Assembly: GCF_015352955.1 (NCBI RefSeq)
Contig: NZ_JACYOX010000030.1
Location: forward strand, 1-64,000
Source: Noviherbaspirillum soli
GTDB lineage: Bacteria; Pseudomonadota; Gammaproteobacteria; Burkholderiales; Burkholderiaceae_D
DNA: 64,000 nt
Direction of reading: 5' to 3'
Within the stretch, counting starts at the first letter, position 1. Every line of letters starts with the position of its first letter. Positions 45,943-55,779 of the stretch are shown in pieces. A model generated the notes under the pieces. The model saw nothing but the letters and a program-made list of their open reading frames with translations. It had not been told where the DNA came from and did not search any database. The position numbers and the translations under genes are program-made.

Positions 45943-47139
45943 ATGTCCCAGCATTTTGATGTCGCGGTAATCGGCGCCGGCGCGGCCGGCATGATGTGCG
46001 CCAGCGTCGCCGGCCAGCGCGGCAAGCGGGTGGTGCTGGTCGACCACGCGACACGCCTGGCGGAAAAAATCCGCATCTCCGGCGGCGGCCGCTGCAATTT
46101 CACCAATATCGACGCCGGCCCGCAGAATTTCCTGTCGGAGAATCCGCATTTCTGCCGCAGCGCCCTGTCGCGCTACACGCCGCAGGATTTTCTCGGCCTG
46201 ATGAAGCGCCATGGCATTGCCTGGCATGAGAAGCACAAGGGCCAGTTGTTCTGCGACCGTTCCGCCGAGGACATCATCGCCATGCTCAAGGCGGAATGCG
46301 ACGCCGGCGGCGTGGCATGGCGCATGCCGACCAGGGTGCAGTCGCTGCGCAGGGAAGGCGAGGACTTCGTCATTGCCACCGAGGGCGGCGAGCTGCGGGC
46401 CGGGTCGGTGGTGATCGCCACCGGCGGCCTGTCGATCCCGAAAATCGGCGCGACCGACTTTGCGTTCCGCATTGCCCGCCAGTTCGACATTCCCTTGATC
46501 GAGCCGCGCCCGGCGCTGGTGCCGCTGACCTTCGACCTGGCCGCCTGGCAGCCTTTCGTGCCGCTGGCCGGCATCGCGCTGCCGGTCGACATCGAAACCG
46601 GCGCAAAGAAAACCCGCATGCAGTTCCGCGAAGACCTGCTGTTTACCCATCGTGGCCTGTCCGGCCCGGCGGTGCTGCAGATTTCCAGTTTCTGGAAGGA
46701 CGCGGCGACGCTGTCGCTGAACCTGCTGCCGGAAGTCGACGTCGGCGACGAACTGCTGCGCGACAAGGGCGCCATCCGCAAGAACCTGGTGAACCATCTG
46801 TCGCAGTGGCTGCCGTCGCGCTTGGCCGAAGGCCTGCTGACGGCGAACGGTTTCGATCCCGCCGCCCGTCCGGCCGACATGCCGGACAAGCAGTTGCGCC
46901 GGCTGGGCGACACCCTGAATCGCTGGACCATCACGCCGAACGGCTCCGAAGGCTACCGCAAGGCCGAAGTCACCCGCGGGGGCGTCGATACCCGTGCGCT
47001 GTCGCAGCAGAGCATGATGGTCAATGAAGTGCCCGGCCTGTATTTCATCGGCGAGGCGGTCGATGTCACCGGCTGGCTCGGTGGATACAACTTCCAGTGG
47101 GCATGGGCGTCCGGCGTCGCTGCCGGGAAAGCAATTTAA
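45943..47139 (+). CDS. FAD-dependent oxidoreductase, HI0933/YhiN family
   Basis: A 398-residue flavoprotein. The FAD dinucleotide-binding motif [22 protein letters not shown] is at residues 7-28, followed by the family signature [11 protein letters not shown], and the C-terminal [28 protein letters not shown] closes the FAD site. The reaction of this widespread family is not known. It stands alone between cobA and rpsU; an 86-bp gap upstream and 79 bp downstream carry separate promoters. Confidence 0.88.
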   Translation: MSQHFDVAVIGAGAAGMMCASVAGQRGKRVVLVDHATRLAEKIRISGGGRCNFTNIDAGPQNFLSENPHFCRSALSRYTPQDFLGLMKRHGIAWHEKHKGQLFCDRSAEDIIAMLKAECDAGGVAWRMPTRVQSLRREGEDFVIATEGGELRAGSVVIATGGLSIPKIGATDFAFRIARQFDIPLIEPRPALVPLTFDLAAWQPFVPLAGIALPVDIETGAKKTRMQFREDLLFTHRGLSGPAVLQISSFWKDAATLSLNLLPEVDVGDELLRDKGAIRKNLVNHLSQWLPSRLAEGLLTANGFDPAARPADMPDKQLRRLGDTLNRWTITPNGSEGYRKAEVTRGGVDTRALSQQSMMVNEVPGLYFIGEAVDVTGWLGGYNFQWAWASGVAAGKAI

Positions 47140-47153
47140 ATCGTACAAACAGC

Positions 47154-47182
47154 TTTCTTTTGAAAAAAAGGGCTGTTATACT
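47154..47182 (+). promoter_or_regulatory. Candidate rpsU operon promoter
   Basis: TATACT at 47177-47182 is a strong -10 match; the -35 position 17 bp upstream reads TTTCTT, a weak match. It lies about 35 bp before rpsU and after the end of the flavoprotein gene. Confidence 0.4.
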
Positions 47183-47218
47183 CGCCGTCTTCCCATTCCA
47201 AACCTTTGGTTTTTGTAC

Positions 47219-47431
47219 ATGACCACTATTCGCCTTAAAGAAAACGAGCCGTTCGAAGTCGCTATGCGTCGCTTCAAGCGCACCATTGAGAAAACCGGCC
47301 TGTTGACCGAACTGCGGGCGCGCGAGTTTTATGAGAAGCCGACCGCTGAGCGCAAGCGCAAGCTGGCCGCTGCAGTGAAGCGCCACTACAAGCGCATCCG
47401 CAGCCAGCAATTGCCGAAAAAACTGTACTGA
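47219..47431 (+). CDS. rpsU: 30S ribosomal protein S21
   Basis: A 70-residue basic protein beginning [18 protein letters not shown], identical in length and motif to bacterial bS21, which binds near the 3' end of 16S rRNA and helps initiation. It is the first gene of the macromolecular synthesis operon rpsU-yqeY-dnaG-rpoD, and a terminator-like hairpin separates it from the rest so that S21 can be made in excess. Confidence 0.97.
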   Translation: MTTIRLKENEPFEVAMRRFKRTIEKTGLLTELRAREFYEKPTAERKRKLAAAVKRHYKRIRSQQLPKKLY

Positions 47432-47463
47432 TTACCTGCCGCACACGCTGCGGTTGAGGTGGC

Positions 47464-47494
47464 AACCCGCTCCGGAAAGTCCGCAGCGGGTTTT
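47464..47494 (+). terminator. Terminator/attenuator between rpsU and yqeY
   Basis: AACCCGCT (47464-47471) pairs with AGCGGGTT (47485-47492), followed by TT. Position matches the known partial terminator of the E. coli rpsU-dnaG-rpoD operon, allowing partial read-through. Confidence 0.7.
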
Positions 47495-47537
47495 GGCATT
47501 TATTGATCCGCTCGTCGGATCGTTGAAAAGGATCATC

Positions 47538-47987
47538 ATGGGCCTGAAGGAAAAAATCACCGAGGACATGAAGGCGGCCATGCGCGCCAAGGATGCCCAG
47601 CGCCTTGGCGCCATCCGCCTGCTGACTGCCGCCATCAAGCAGAAGGAAGTCGACGAGCGCATCGAGCTCGACGATGCCCAGGTGCAGACCATCATCGACA
47701 AGATGATCAAGCAGCGCCGCGACTCCATCAGCCAGTTCGAAGCAGGCGGCCGCCAGGACCTCGCCGATGCCGAGAAGAGCGAGCTGGCAGTGCTGTCGGC
47801 CTACATGCCGGCCGCCTTGTCGGAAGCGGAAGTCCAGGCCGAGGTTGACGCGGCAGTGGCCTCCACCGGCGCCGCCGGCCCGCAGGACATGGGCAAGGTG
47901 ATGGCCGTGCTCAAGCCGAAACTGGCCGGACGCGCCGACATGACAGCCGTTTCCGCGCTGGTGAAATCGGCTCTTGCCAATCGCTGA
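47538..47987 (+). CDS. yqeY: GatB/YqeY domain protein
   Basis: A 149-residue protein homologous to the C-terminal tRNA-binding domain of GatB (MGLKEKITEDMKAAMRAKD, then LGAIRLLTAAIKQKEVDER). Its role is not defined; it is commonly located between rpsU and dnaG in proteobacteria. The start at 47538 has GAAAAGGATC just upstream. dnaG begins 30 bp after the stop. Confidence 0.9.
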   Translation: MGLKEKITEDMKAAMRAKDAQRLGAIRLLTAAIKQKEVDERIELDDAQVQTIIDKMIKQRRDSISQFEAGGRQDLADAEKSELAVLSAYMPAALSEAEVQAEVDAAVASTGAAGPQDMGKVMAVLKPKLAGRADMTAVSALVKSALANR

Positions 47988-48017
47988 TAACGGCCGGCCT
48001 GCGGCTATGATGCCGTC

Positions 48018-49823
48018 GTGATTCCGCAATCCTTCATCCAGGACCTGCTCGCCCGCGTCGACATCGTCGACGTGGTGGGCCGCTACGTCCAGCTGAAAAA
48101 GGGCGGCGCCAACTACATGGGCCTGTGCCCATTCCATAACGAAAAATCCCCGAGCTTCACCGTCAGTCCGGCCAAGCAGTTCTACCACTGCTTCGGTTGC
48201 GGCGCCCATGGCACCTCGATCGGCTTCCTGATGGAATATTCCGGCCTCGGCTATGTCGAGGCCATCAAGGACCTGGCGCAGAACGCCGGCATGACGGTGC
48301 CGGAAGACGAAAGCCGGGTGCCGTCGGCCAGGCGCGCCGAGGCCCAGGCGAAAAGCCTTGCGCTGTCGGAGGCGATGTCGCGCGCATCCGACTTCTACCG
48401 CCAGCAGCTGCGCACCGCGCCGCAGGCCATTGCCTATCTGCAGAAGCGCGGCCTGACCGGCGAGATTGCCGCCCGCTTTGCGATGGGCTATGCGCCCGCC
48501 GGCTGGGACAGCCTGCGGGCAGCCTTTTCCGACTATGCCGATCCGGCGCTGGTGGAAGCCGGCCTGGTGATCGACCGGGCCGCGGAAGAGGGTGGTGCGC
48601 CGCACAAGCGCTACGATCGTTTTCGTGACCGCATCATGTTTCCAATTCGCAACACCAAGGGCCAGGTGATCGCCTTTGGTGGCCGTGTCATGGACAGTGG
48701 CGAACCGAAATACTTGAATTCGCCCGAGACGCCCCTATTTCAGAAAGGCAGCGAGCTATACGGTTTGTTCGAAGCGCGGCAAGCGATCCGGGAAGCCGGA
48801 TATGTACTGGTCACTGAGGGATATATGGATGTTGTGGCACTAGCCCAGCTTGGATTTCCACAGGCAGTGGCGACCCTGGGTACTGCCTGTACACCGGTCC
48901 ATGTGCAGAAACTGCTGCGTCAGACCGACCATGTCGTGTTCAGCTTCGACGGCGATGCCGCTGGCCGCCGCGCCGCTCGCCGCGCGCTGGATGCCTGCCT
49001 GGTCCACGCCGGCGACAGCAAGAGCATGCGGTTCCTGTTCCTGCCGGCCAGCCACGATCCGGACAGCTATATCCGCGAACACGGCGCCGAGGCATTCGAG
49101 GAACTGGTGCGTGAAGCGATGCCGCTATCGCAGTTCCTGCTCGGCGAAGTCAGCGCCGAAGGCGAACTCCACACCGCCGAGGGGCGGGCCAGGGCGCAGT
49201 TCCATGCCAAACCGATGCTGCAGGCAATGCCGCCGTCATCCTTGCGCCTGCAACTGGTACGTAGCCTGGCCAATCTCACGCAAACCACGCCGGCCGAGAT
49301 CGAAGCGCTGTTTGAACTGAGCAATCCGGTGGCTGTCGCACCGCAACGCGCAGCACCGCCCCGTGCGGGAAGCCGTTCGGCGCCCGAAGGGCTGGAAAAG
49401 AAGGTGATCCGATTGTTGATCGCCCAGCCAGTACTGGCCGCCGAGATGGACCAGGCGTCGCTGCAGGCGCTGGCCCAGGTGTCGCCCGACAGCGGTGCGC
49501 TGCTTTCCCAGTTGATCTCGGAGGCGCGGGCCATGGGCGGCCAGGCCAATTTCGCCGGACTGGCAGAGCGCCTGCGCGCCGCCGGCCCGGAGTTCGACGC
49601 CCTGATCAGTGTGATTGCGGCCGATACCGAATATGATGTCGAAAGCGCAAGAGCGGAACTGGCCGGCGCGGTGCGGCAGACACGTTTGAAGCTGTTGAAT
49701 GCGGAAATGGAAAGGCTGGCTGCCGGCGCCATGACGCCTGAATCGCATGCGCGTTACCGCCAGTTAATGACGGAACGCGAGGAGTTGAAGCAGCAGGCGG
49801 CAGCCGAGGCGAAATTGCGCTGA
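48018..49823 (+). CDS. dnaG: DNA primase
   Basis: A 601-residue primase that makes RNA primers at the replication fork. The CHC2 zinc finger is at about 38-66 (CPFHNEKSPSF, CFGCGAHG), the TOPRIM catalytic core follows (VTEGYMDVVAL and FSFDGDAAGRRA, metal-binding Glu and Asp-x-Asp), and the variable C-terminal part binds DnaB helicase. GTG is the start, with the usual family opening IPQSFIQDLLARVDIVDVV. Roughly 48640-48890 uses more AT-ending codons than the rest of the gene. Confidence 0.95.
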   Translation: MIPQSFIQDLLARVDIVDVVGRYVQLKKGGANYMGLCPFHNEKSPSFTVSPAKQFYHCFGCGAHGTSIGFLMEYSGLGYVEAIKDLAQNAGMTVPEDESRVPSARRAEAQAKSLALSEAMSRASDFYRQQLRTAPQAIAYLQKRGLTGEIAARFAMGYAPAGWDSLRAAFSDYADPALVEAGLVIDRAAEEGGAPHKRYDRFRDRIMFPIRNTKGQVIAFGGRVMDSGEPKYLNSPETPLFQKGSELYGLFEARQAIREAGYVLVTEGYMDVVALAQLGFPQAVATLGTACTPVHVQKLLRQTDHVVFSFDGDAAGRRAARRALDACLVHAGDSKSMRFLFLPASHDPDSYIREHGAEAFEELVREAMPLSQFLLGEVSAEGELHTAEGRARAQFHAKPMLQAMPPSSLRLQLVRSLANLTQTTPAEIEALFELSNPVAVAPQRAAPPRAGSRSAPEGLEKKVIRLLIAQPVLAAEMDQASLQALAQVSPDSGALLSQLISEARAMGGQANFAGLAERLRAAGPEFDALISVIAADTEYDVESARAELAGAVRQTRLKLLNAEMERLAAGAMTPESHARYRQLMTEREELKQQAAAEAKLR

Positions 49824-50006
49824 CATTGGCAATGTTGCTTGTGCGATAGTATGCTATGTTATTATTTAAAGCTTTTTATTCAAGATCTTAGGCGTTTTGT
49901 AGGTCTGGTTTCAGCAGTTCATGAAATACCATAGCGCTGCACTTTTGCGCGATACGCAATCAATCTGATGTAGGGCGAAAGTCCGCAAACTGTTGGTTTT
50001 GATTCC

Positions 50007-52529
50007 ATGGCGAACGCAATGAAGAAACCCGTGAAACACCAGGCGGCCCCGGCAACCGAGGCCAAGACAGCGCCGGGCATACCGGCGGACAAGGTTGGCG
50101 CCAGTGCGCCAAAAGCGGTTTCCCGTGCAGCCACGGCGTCTTCCGCCAGCACATCATCCCCAGCAAAACGAGCATCCACTCCCAGGCCGGAAACAGCGGC
50201 GGCCAAGCTAGGCAAGGCAAGCCGGCAAGTGGAAAAATCTTCATCCAAAGCGGCCATAGAGCCGGCTTCTGCGCAATTGAAAGCTCCCGTGACAACCAAG
50301 AAAACCGAATCCAAAGCTGCCGGAAAGACCGCCAAGCTGGCAGCGCCTGTCGAGACCAGGCAAGAGACATCCGTATCCCCAGCCATGGGCGCTGTCAGCC
50401 AGACCACCGACGCGGCGACGCTTGCCGCGATCGACACCTCCGGCTACGTGCTTCCGAGCGTGAAGGTGCCAGGCCGCCGCGGCCGCAAGCCCAAGGATTT
50501 CCAGCCCGAGAACGAGGAAGTCGCCGCGCTGAATGCGGTCGAGCGCGCCGAACTGAAGGCGGCCGACAAGGCCAAGGCGCGCGATCGCAAGGCCAAGGAA
50601 AAGGCGCTGTTGAAAGATGCGTTCTCGTCCGACACCGAGGCGAGCGAGGAAGAACTCGAGCGTCGCCGGCAAAAGCTCAAGACCCTGATCAAGCTCGGCA
50701 AGGAGCGCGGTTTCCTGACCTATTCGGAAATCAATGACCACCTGCCGGAAAACATCGTCGACCCGGAAGCGATCGAAGGCATCATCGGCACCTTCAATGA
50801 CATGGGCATCGCGGTCTACGAACACGCGCCCGACGCGGAACAACTGCTGCTGTCCGACAGCGTGGCATCTGCCGCCAGCGACGACGACGCCGAAGCCGCG
50901 GCCGAGGCGGCGCTGTCAACGGTCGACTCCGACTTCGGTCGCACCACCGACCCGGTGCGGATGTACATGCGCGAGATGGGCTCGGTCGAACTGCTGACAC
51001 GGGAAGGCGAGATCGAGATCGCCAAGCGCATCGAGGACGGCCTGAAGGACATGATCCAGGCGATTTCCGCCTGCCCGACCACGATCTCCGAAATTCTTGC
51101 CGCCGCCGACCGGATTTCCAAGGACGAGACCAAGATCGACGAAATGGTGGATGGCCTGGTCGACGAGAACCAGACCGAAGCAGCGCCCGCGCCGGCTGTC
51201 GTTGCCGCTGATGCCGACGACGAAGACGAGGAGGAGGGCGACGAGGAAGAGGACGAGGAAGAAGAGGAAACCGGCACTGCCGCCGGCGCCGCGGGCTTCT
51301 CGGCCGAGCAGCTCGAGCAGCTCAAGCGCGACGCGCTGGGCAAGTTCGGCGTGATTGCCGAGCAGTTCGACAACATGCGCAAGGCGTTCGAGAAGGAGGG
51401 CTACAACTCCAAGGCCTACGTCCGGGCGCAGGAAGCCATTTCCAATGAGCTGCTGGGCATCCGCTTCACCGCCAAGGTGGTCGAAAAGCTGTGCGACACG
51501 CTGCGCGGCCAGGTCGATGAAGTGCGCCACATCGAGAAGCAGATTCTGGACGTGGCCGTCAACAAGTGCGGCATGCCGCGCAATCATTTCATCAAGGTCT
51601 TCCCGGGCAATGAAACCAACCTGGACTGGATCGATGGCGAAGTCGCTGGCAATCATCCCTACAGCGTGGTGCTGGGCCGCAATGTGCCGACCATAAAGGA
51701 ACTGCAGCAGAAACTGATCGACCTGCAGGCCCGCGTGGTGCTGCCGCTGCCCGACCTGCGCAACATCAACAAGAAAATGGCCGCCGGCGAAATGAAGGCG
51801 CGCAAGGCAAAGCGTGAAATGACCGAGGCCAACTTGCGCCTGGTGATCTCGATTGCGAAGAAGTACACCAACCGCGGCCTGCAATTCCTGGACCTGATCC
51901 AGGAAGGAAATATCGGCCTGATGAAGGCAGTGGACAAGTTCGAATACCGTCGCGGCTACAAGTTTTCGACCTACGCCACCTGGTGGATACGCCAGGCCAT
52001 CACCAGGTCGATTGCGGACCAGGCGCGCACGATCCGCATCCCAGTGCACATGATCGAGACCATCAACAAGATGAACCGCATCTCGCGGCAGATCCTGCAG
52101 GAAACCGGCGCCGAGCCGGATCCGGCAACGCTGGCGGTCAAGATGGAAATGCCGGAAGACAAGATCCGCAAGATCATGAAGATCGCCAAGGAGCCGATCT
52201 CGATGGAAACCCCGATCGGCGACGATGACGATTCGCATCTGGGTGATTTCATCGAGGACAACAACACGCTGGCGCCTTCCGACGCGGCTCTGCATGCGTC
52301 GATGCGAGGCGTAGTGAAGGACGTGCTGGACTCGCTGACGCCCCGCGAAGCCAAGGTGTTGCGGATGCGTTTTGGTATCGAGATGTCGACTGACCACACC
52401 CTGGAAGAGGTGGGCAAGCAATTCGATGTCACACGCGAGCGGATCCGTCAGATAGAAGCCAAGGCCCTGAGAAAACTGCGCCATCCGTCGCGCTCTGACA
52501 AGCTGAAGAGTTTCCTCGAAGGCAGTTAA
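50007..52529 (+). CDS. rpoD: Primary sigma factor RpoD with long N-terminal extension
   Basis: The housekeeping sigma-70, 840 residues against 613 in E. coli. Residues 1-150 are low-complexity Ala/Lys/Thr; an AT-hook-like GRRGRKPK lies at 156-163. Region 1.1 ([23 protein letters not shown]) begins near 228, an acidic run of Asp/Glu at about 402-421 sits in the non-conserved region, and regions 2-4 are intact: region 2 with the -10-binding [20 protein letters not shown], region 4.2 with the -35 helix [20 protein letters not shown]. The 180-bp gap after dnaG is AT-rich and probably holds its own promoter. Confidence 0.96.
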   Translation: MANAMKKPVKHQAAPATEAKTAPGIPADKVGASAPKAVSRAATASSASTSSPAKRASTPRPETAAAKLGKASRQVEKSSSKAAIEPASAQLKAPVTTKKTESKAAGKTAKLAAPVETRQETSVSPAMGAVSQTTDAATLAAIDTSGYVLPSVKVPGRRGRKPKDFQPENEEVAALNAVERAELKAADKAKARDRKAKEKALLKDAFSSDTEASEEELERRRQKLKTLIKLGKERGFLTYSEINDHLPENIVDPEAIEGIIGTFNDMGIAVYEHAPDAEQLLLSDSVASAASDDDAEAAAEAALSTVDSDFGRTTDPVRMYMREMGSVELLTREGEIEIAKRIEDGLKDMIQAISACPTTISEILAAADRISKDETKIDEMVDGLVDENQTEAAPAPAVVAADADDEDEEEGDEEEDEEEEETGTAAGAAGFSAEQLEQLKRDALGKFGVIAEQFDNMRKAFEKEGYNSKAYVRAQEAISNELLGIRFTAKVVEKLCDTLRGQVDEVRHIEKQILDVAVNKCGMPRNHFIKVFPGNETNLDWIDGEVAGNHPYSVVLGRNVPTIKELQQKLIDLQARVVLPLPDLRNINKKMAAGEMKARKAKREMTEANLRLVISIAKKYTNRGLQFLDLIQEGNIGLMKAVDKFEYRRGYKFSTYATWWIRQAITRSIADQARTIRIPVHMIETINKMNRISRQILQETGAEPDPATLAVKMEMPEDKIRKIMKIAKEPISMETPIGDDDDSHLGDFIEDNNTLAPSDAALHASMRGVVKDVLDSLTPREAKVLRMRFGIEMSTDHTLEEVGKQFDVTRERIRQIEAKALRKLRHPSRSDKLKSFLEGS

Positions 52530-52554
52530 TCCATCCCACTTTTCGTTGTACAAT
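52526..52554 (+). promoter_or_regulatory. Candidate promoter of tRNA-Ile(CAU)
   Basis: TTAATC, a 17-bp spacer and TACAAT (52549-52554) lie between the rpoD stop and the tRNA. A hairpin CGGCCCT-GAATA-AGGGCCG (52560-52578) between promoter and tRNA may end rpoD transcripts. Confidence 0.3.
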
Positions 52555-52612
52555 GCTGCCGGCCCTGAATAAGGGCCGTGCAGTTTTGGCAAGCCACCCT
52601 TGCCAACCAATT

Positions 52613-52691
<79 letters not shown>

Positions 52692-53051
52692 ATATAATCA
52701 AAGGGTTACAGTGATTTTTCCTGTAACCCTTTTTCTATTCTGAAATTAAGGGCACATTGAGGGCACAGATTTGATCGTTCATGATCCTTCTGGCTCCCAG
52801 TCTATAATCCCCTTTGGATGGCAATGTGTAAGCACCGAGGGCATGGATTTTGTACGCAACCAAAGTCTTCCTCGGAGGTAATAGTCATATAGGCCTGCCA
52901 AAAAGTGAAAGTAGGCATGACATTTACTTGATTGACTCTGGCCGCCTCTTTGCTCGTTTTCTATGTCCTATAATCCGCTTGAATCTAATTGAATCCGCCT
53001 CAATCAAGGTGGTACTTCCGCGCCAAGTGTGCAGACGAAGACTACAAGCTC
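52692..53051. other. Junction region after tRNA-Ile: terminator and short direct repeats
   Basis: The 360-bp stretch contains the tRNA terminator (52700-52736) and two direct GGGCACA repeats at 52750-52756 and 52761-52767, one helical turn apart, which could be integrase arm sites. No convincing gene otherwise. AT content rises sharply here, marking the accessory boundary. Confidence 0.5.
52700..52736 (+). terminator. Intrinsic terminator after tRNA-Ile
   Basis: AAAGGGTTACAG (52700-52711) pairs perfectly with CTGTAACCCTTT (52721-52732) across a 9-base loop, followed by a T run. Confidence 0.92.
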
Positions 53052-53942
53052 ATGAATCAGACATTGGATGACTACACAACTCAGGATCTGTTGGCCTTTT
53101 ATTGTCGCGTGCAACCCGTACTGAAAGAGTGGATTGCTAAGCCGGTATGGACGGCAAGAGAAACCGCTATGCTGTGTGCTGGCTATATCCCCCATGAGTC
53201 CCTGGAGGATGGAAGTTCTATAACGCCCCATTTTCAAGAATCAATCTCGTACGGCACCCTCATAGATCCGCACGGATACGTGCCTCCAAATCACGAACTT
53301 CACAACGTTTACCTTGAACTGCTAAGCGGCAAGCAGGCAGCTTCTCCATACGACATGGTGAATTTGCTTCGGCCGGCAATATCCACGGCGTACTCCCGGA
53401 TAAATACCGGACAAGAATACAAATGGGCTACATCGAAAAGGCTGTTCACTCTCAAAGCACTTAGAGAGTTTCAGTGGTTCCTCATCATTGGAAATGCGGT
53501 AGGTTTACAGGTGCCGGCCATTGTTCCCTTTGACTTACTTAATGGGTTGCGTGACCAATTGGTCTGTCCGCCCGTAAGTAAATCATCGACTGAACAGTCA
53601 TGGACCGAACCGAAAAAGGGCGAACAGCCAGACATTTCATACATCATGGCGGGAGCTCAGTCGGTGCAAGAGCCGGAGGTTAAGCAGCGAAAGTTCCGAG
53701 AGCGACAGCTCCCACAAGCGACGCCAGAAGTACGCGGATATCACACTACCGAGGAAGTGGCTGGGCTAACCAATCTGTTGCCTGCTACGTTAAACAAGTA
53801 CGCCCGCGCAGGAACGACTGTAGAAGGTTTCACGCCCTTTAAACGTCAAGGTGGAAAGGCTTGGCAATGGCGGAACGATCGACAACACGCTGAGTACGAC
53901 GCTAGCGCCAACACAGATAAACCAAAGCATAGATCCAAATAA
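53052..53942 (+). CDS. Hypothetical protein with putative C-terminal helix-turn-helix
   Basis: A 296-residue protein not recognised as a known family. The first 200 residues are mixed alpha-helical with no signal peptide or membrane helix. Near the C-terminus, YHTTEEVAGLTNLLPATLNK followed by YARAGTTVEGFTPFK and KAWQWR looks like a MerR/excisionase-type winged HTH that reads a split recognition helix. ATG 53052 (MNQTLDDYTTQDLL) is the more natural start; TTG 52989 would add 21 residues; neither has a strong Shine-Dalgarno. It is the first gene of the accessory region and has lower GC than the chromosome. A regulatory or replication-linked role is possible. Confidence 0.6.
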   Translation: MNQTLDDYTTQDLLAFYCRVQPVLKEWIAKPVWTARETAMLCAGYIPHESLEDGSSITPHFQESISYGTLIDPHGYVPPNHELHNVYLELLSGKQAASPYDMVNLLRPAISTAYSRINTGQEYKWATSKRLFTLKALREFQWFLIIGNAVGLQVPAIVPFDLLNGLRDQLVCPPVSKSSTEQSWTEPKKGEQPDISYIMAGAQSVQEPEVKQRKFRERQLPQATPEVRGYHTTEEVAGLTNLLPATLNKYARAGTTVEGFTPFKRQGGKAWQWRNDRQHAEYDASANTDKPKHRSK

Positions 53943-53951
53943 AAAGAATTA

Positions 53952-53971
53952 GCCAGCGCCTGAGCGCTGGC
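53952..53971 (+). terminator. Hairpin after the HTH-containing gene
   Basis: GCCAGCGC-CTGA-GCGCTGGC, a perfect 8-bp stem 10 bp after the stop; the following T tract is weak (CTTTAT). Confidence 0.5.
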
Positions 53972-54351
53972 CTTTATGCCCTTGGCCCGACCAGAAGGGC
54001 TTACAGTTTCCCCGCCACCCTTTTGTCGGCGAGCGTTGTAACCTTTCATATTCCGTCATAATTCGTCTATTTCCACTGTCCTCTTTTTCCGTTTTATTTC
54101 CGTGTAAATTCGCATAAATCCATTATTGATCGGCAATCGGAACCAATGACTCCAGACTTATGGAAACCAGACTTATGTGCAAATCGTTATTGTAGGCTAT
54201 GATTGGCCTCTTACATATGTGCATTTAGGCATGAACTGGTACCGCCTGTGCGGCGATGTCAGGTTCCGCGACTGCGGTGTCGATGCTTGGTGCACGCGGG
54301 GGATAGCTCCATTGGTACGGGTTGCCGTATAAACCACTTTTTTAGGGGATT
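53972..54351. other. Gene-free stretch with paired direct repeats before the Gp2-like gene
   Basis: Low-GC, no gene seen. CCAGACTTATG occurs twice at 54152-54162 and 54167-54177, 15 bp apart, an iteron- or operator-like pair about 175 bp before the next gene. Confidence 0.45.
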
Positions 54352-55779
54352 ATGGAGACGGAGAAAAAGGCCAGGCCATTTGGCAGTAGTGGCATTAGCA
54401 TTTCAGATGTCTACCGGTATGCCGACGGTATAGAAGCGGAGGTGACGCAGGAGGTTATTCAGCTCATACGGGAACCGGTCCGTGACAAGGAAGGGTGGTA
54501 TCTGGTGCAGACCCCGCCGAAGACGTTGACGTTGGTAGATGAGGTTGTCCGCTACATTGCCGCGAATCACCAGAAGTCGCGCTCGTACTGGGGTGCAAAG
54601 TTCTCTCTGGAGCCGTTGCTGCTAGATAGAGATCCCTTCGAAAAACCGAAATGGAACTTGGTTTTTGCGCGGAACGCGACCGCCCTGAACTTTTACATGA
54701 TTCTCCGGGCCTTTTACGTCTTGCTTTGCTTCCCTGAATATGCGGCATCGAAGTATTGCGCCAGTATCGAGGCCGCGAAGCAGGCGATCTTAAGCGTCTA
54801 TCGCTCTGGCTTTGTGGAGTTGCCTCCGACGGGATTTTCATTGCCTGAGGGCGTTTCCGAGGCGGAAATGAGAAGTGCCATTACGGAACTGATTTGGCCA
54901 GCGGCGGAACGATTTAATCTGGTGGTGGATAAGATCGCCGAGATCGTGAGTGCCTCGGGTTACCGTTCCAGAGTGGCGCGGGAGTTGGCGAAGCTCCGAA
55001 TCCGGCGCAGCAGCGTGACCTCGCTGATTAACGGGCTGCTGAAGCACCACGGCCGCCTGACAGTGGTGGCAGTAAGGCTGTCGATTCGCCAGAGCCCTGG
55101 CTGCGCTTATATTGGCGAGACCATCCAAAAGGCGATGAATCGCCTGATTGCGGATCGGCGCAATGATGACCTTCTGAAGGAATCGGTCGGCTACTTCTGG
55201 GTGTTGCAGGAGAGTTTCAAGACGAGTTTCCGGCAGCGTTTGTCGACGATACAGACGCAGAATCTGGAGGGCGGCGCCATTACGTTGCATTACGACCTTG
55301 TGATGTTTTTTGATGCAAAGCGATTTGGCGAGGTGAAAGCGATAGCCACGCATCTCGGTGCCTGCTGGAAAGTCATTGCCGGGGAAGCTGCCTCATATCG
55401 GATACTCAACGGAAAGAATTTAAGTCCATATCCCGCCGACGGGGTGAGTTGGCGAGAAAAAATTACTGGCAGATTTCCAATGGAGGCTGAGTTTGTAGGG
55501 CTCGTCAGGAACGGATCAATCCAGGCGTCGAATCTCCGGGCTGTAGCAGCCAAGATGGTATTTTCCGCTGTGTTGCGCAAGCCATCTGATCAATCGCCAA
55601 CCCTTATAAAAAGTAAGACAAGGCGCTTTGGAAAAAGCGATCTGCTAACAGGCTGTGGATTTGATAAGGCGGGTAGGGGAAATAATTCTGGGCATTCTGG
55701 TGCGAAACATGAGCGAAAAAGGCGACCAAAATATGTGGCTCCAGATTTTGGAGGTCGGCTCGATCAAGATGCTCGTTAG
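54352..55779 (+). CDS. YagK/YfjJ (inovirus Gp2)-like protein
   Basis: A 475-residue protein. Residues 230-370 resemble the YagK/YfjJ C-terminal domain: a strand-like LTVVAVRLSIRQ, then VGYFWVLQE, then LHYDLVMFFDAKR and a Trp-containing helix (GACWKVIAG). Such proteins occur in cryptic prophages, P4-like islands and filamentous (inovirus) genomes and are thought to act in replication or its control; their biochemistry is not settled. The C-terminus is very basic (HERKRRPKY). AGGGG lies four bases before the ATG at 54352. Codon use is unlike the chromosomal genes. Assignment rests on motif spacing only. Confidence 0.55.
   Translation: METEKKARPFGSSGISISDVYRYADGIEAEVTQEVIQLIREPVRDKEGWYLVQTPPKTLTLVDEVVRYIAANHQKSRSYWGAKFSLEPLLLDRDPFEKPKWNLVFARNATALNFYMILRAFYVLLCFPEYAASKYCASIEAAKQAILSVYRSGFVELPPTGFSLPEGVSEAEMRSAITELIWPAAERFNLVVDKIAEIVSASGYRSRVARELAKLRIRRSSVTSLINGLLKHHGRLTVVAVRLSIRQSPGCAYIGETIQKAMNRLIADRRNDDLLKESVGYFWVLQESFKTSFRQRLSTIQTQNLEGGAITLHYDLVMFFDAKRFGEVKAIATHLGACWKVIAGEAASYRILNGKNLSPYPADGVSWREKITGRFPMEAEFVGLVRNGSIQASNLRAVAAKMVFSAVLRKPSDQSPTLIKSKTRRFGKSDLLTGCGFDKAGRGNNSGHSGAKHERKRRPKYVAPDFGGRLDQDAR

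Noticed and set aside
52850-53071. 73-codon ORF before the HTH-containing protein
   Set aside because: TTG start, overlaps the more plausible gene at 53052 and has no motif.
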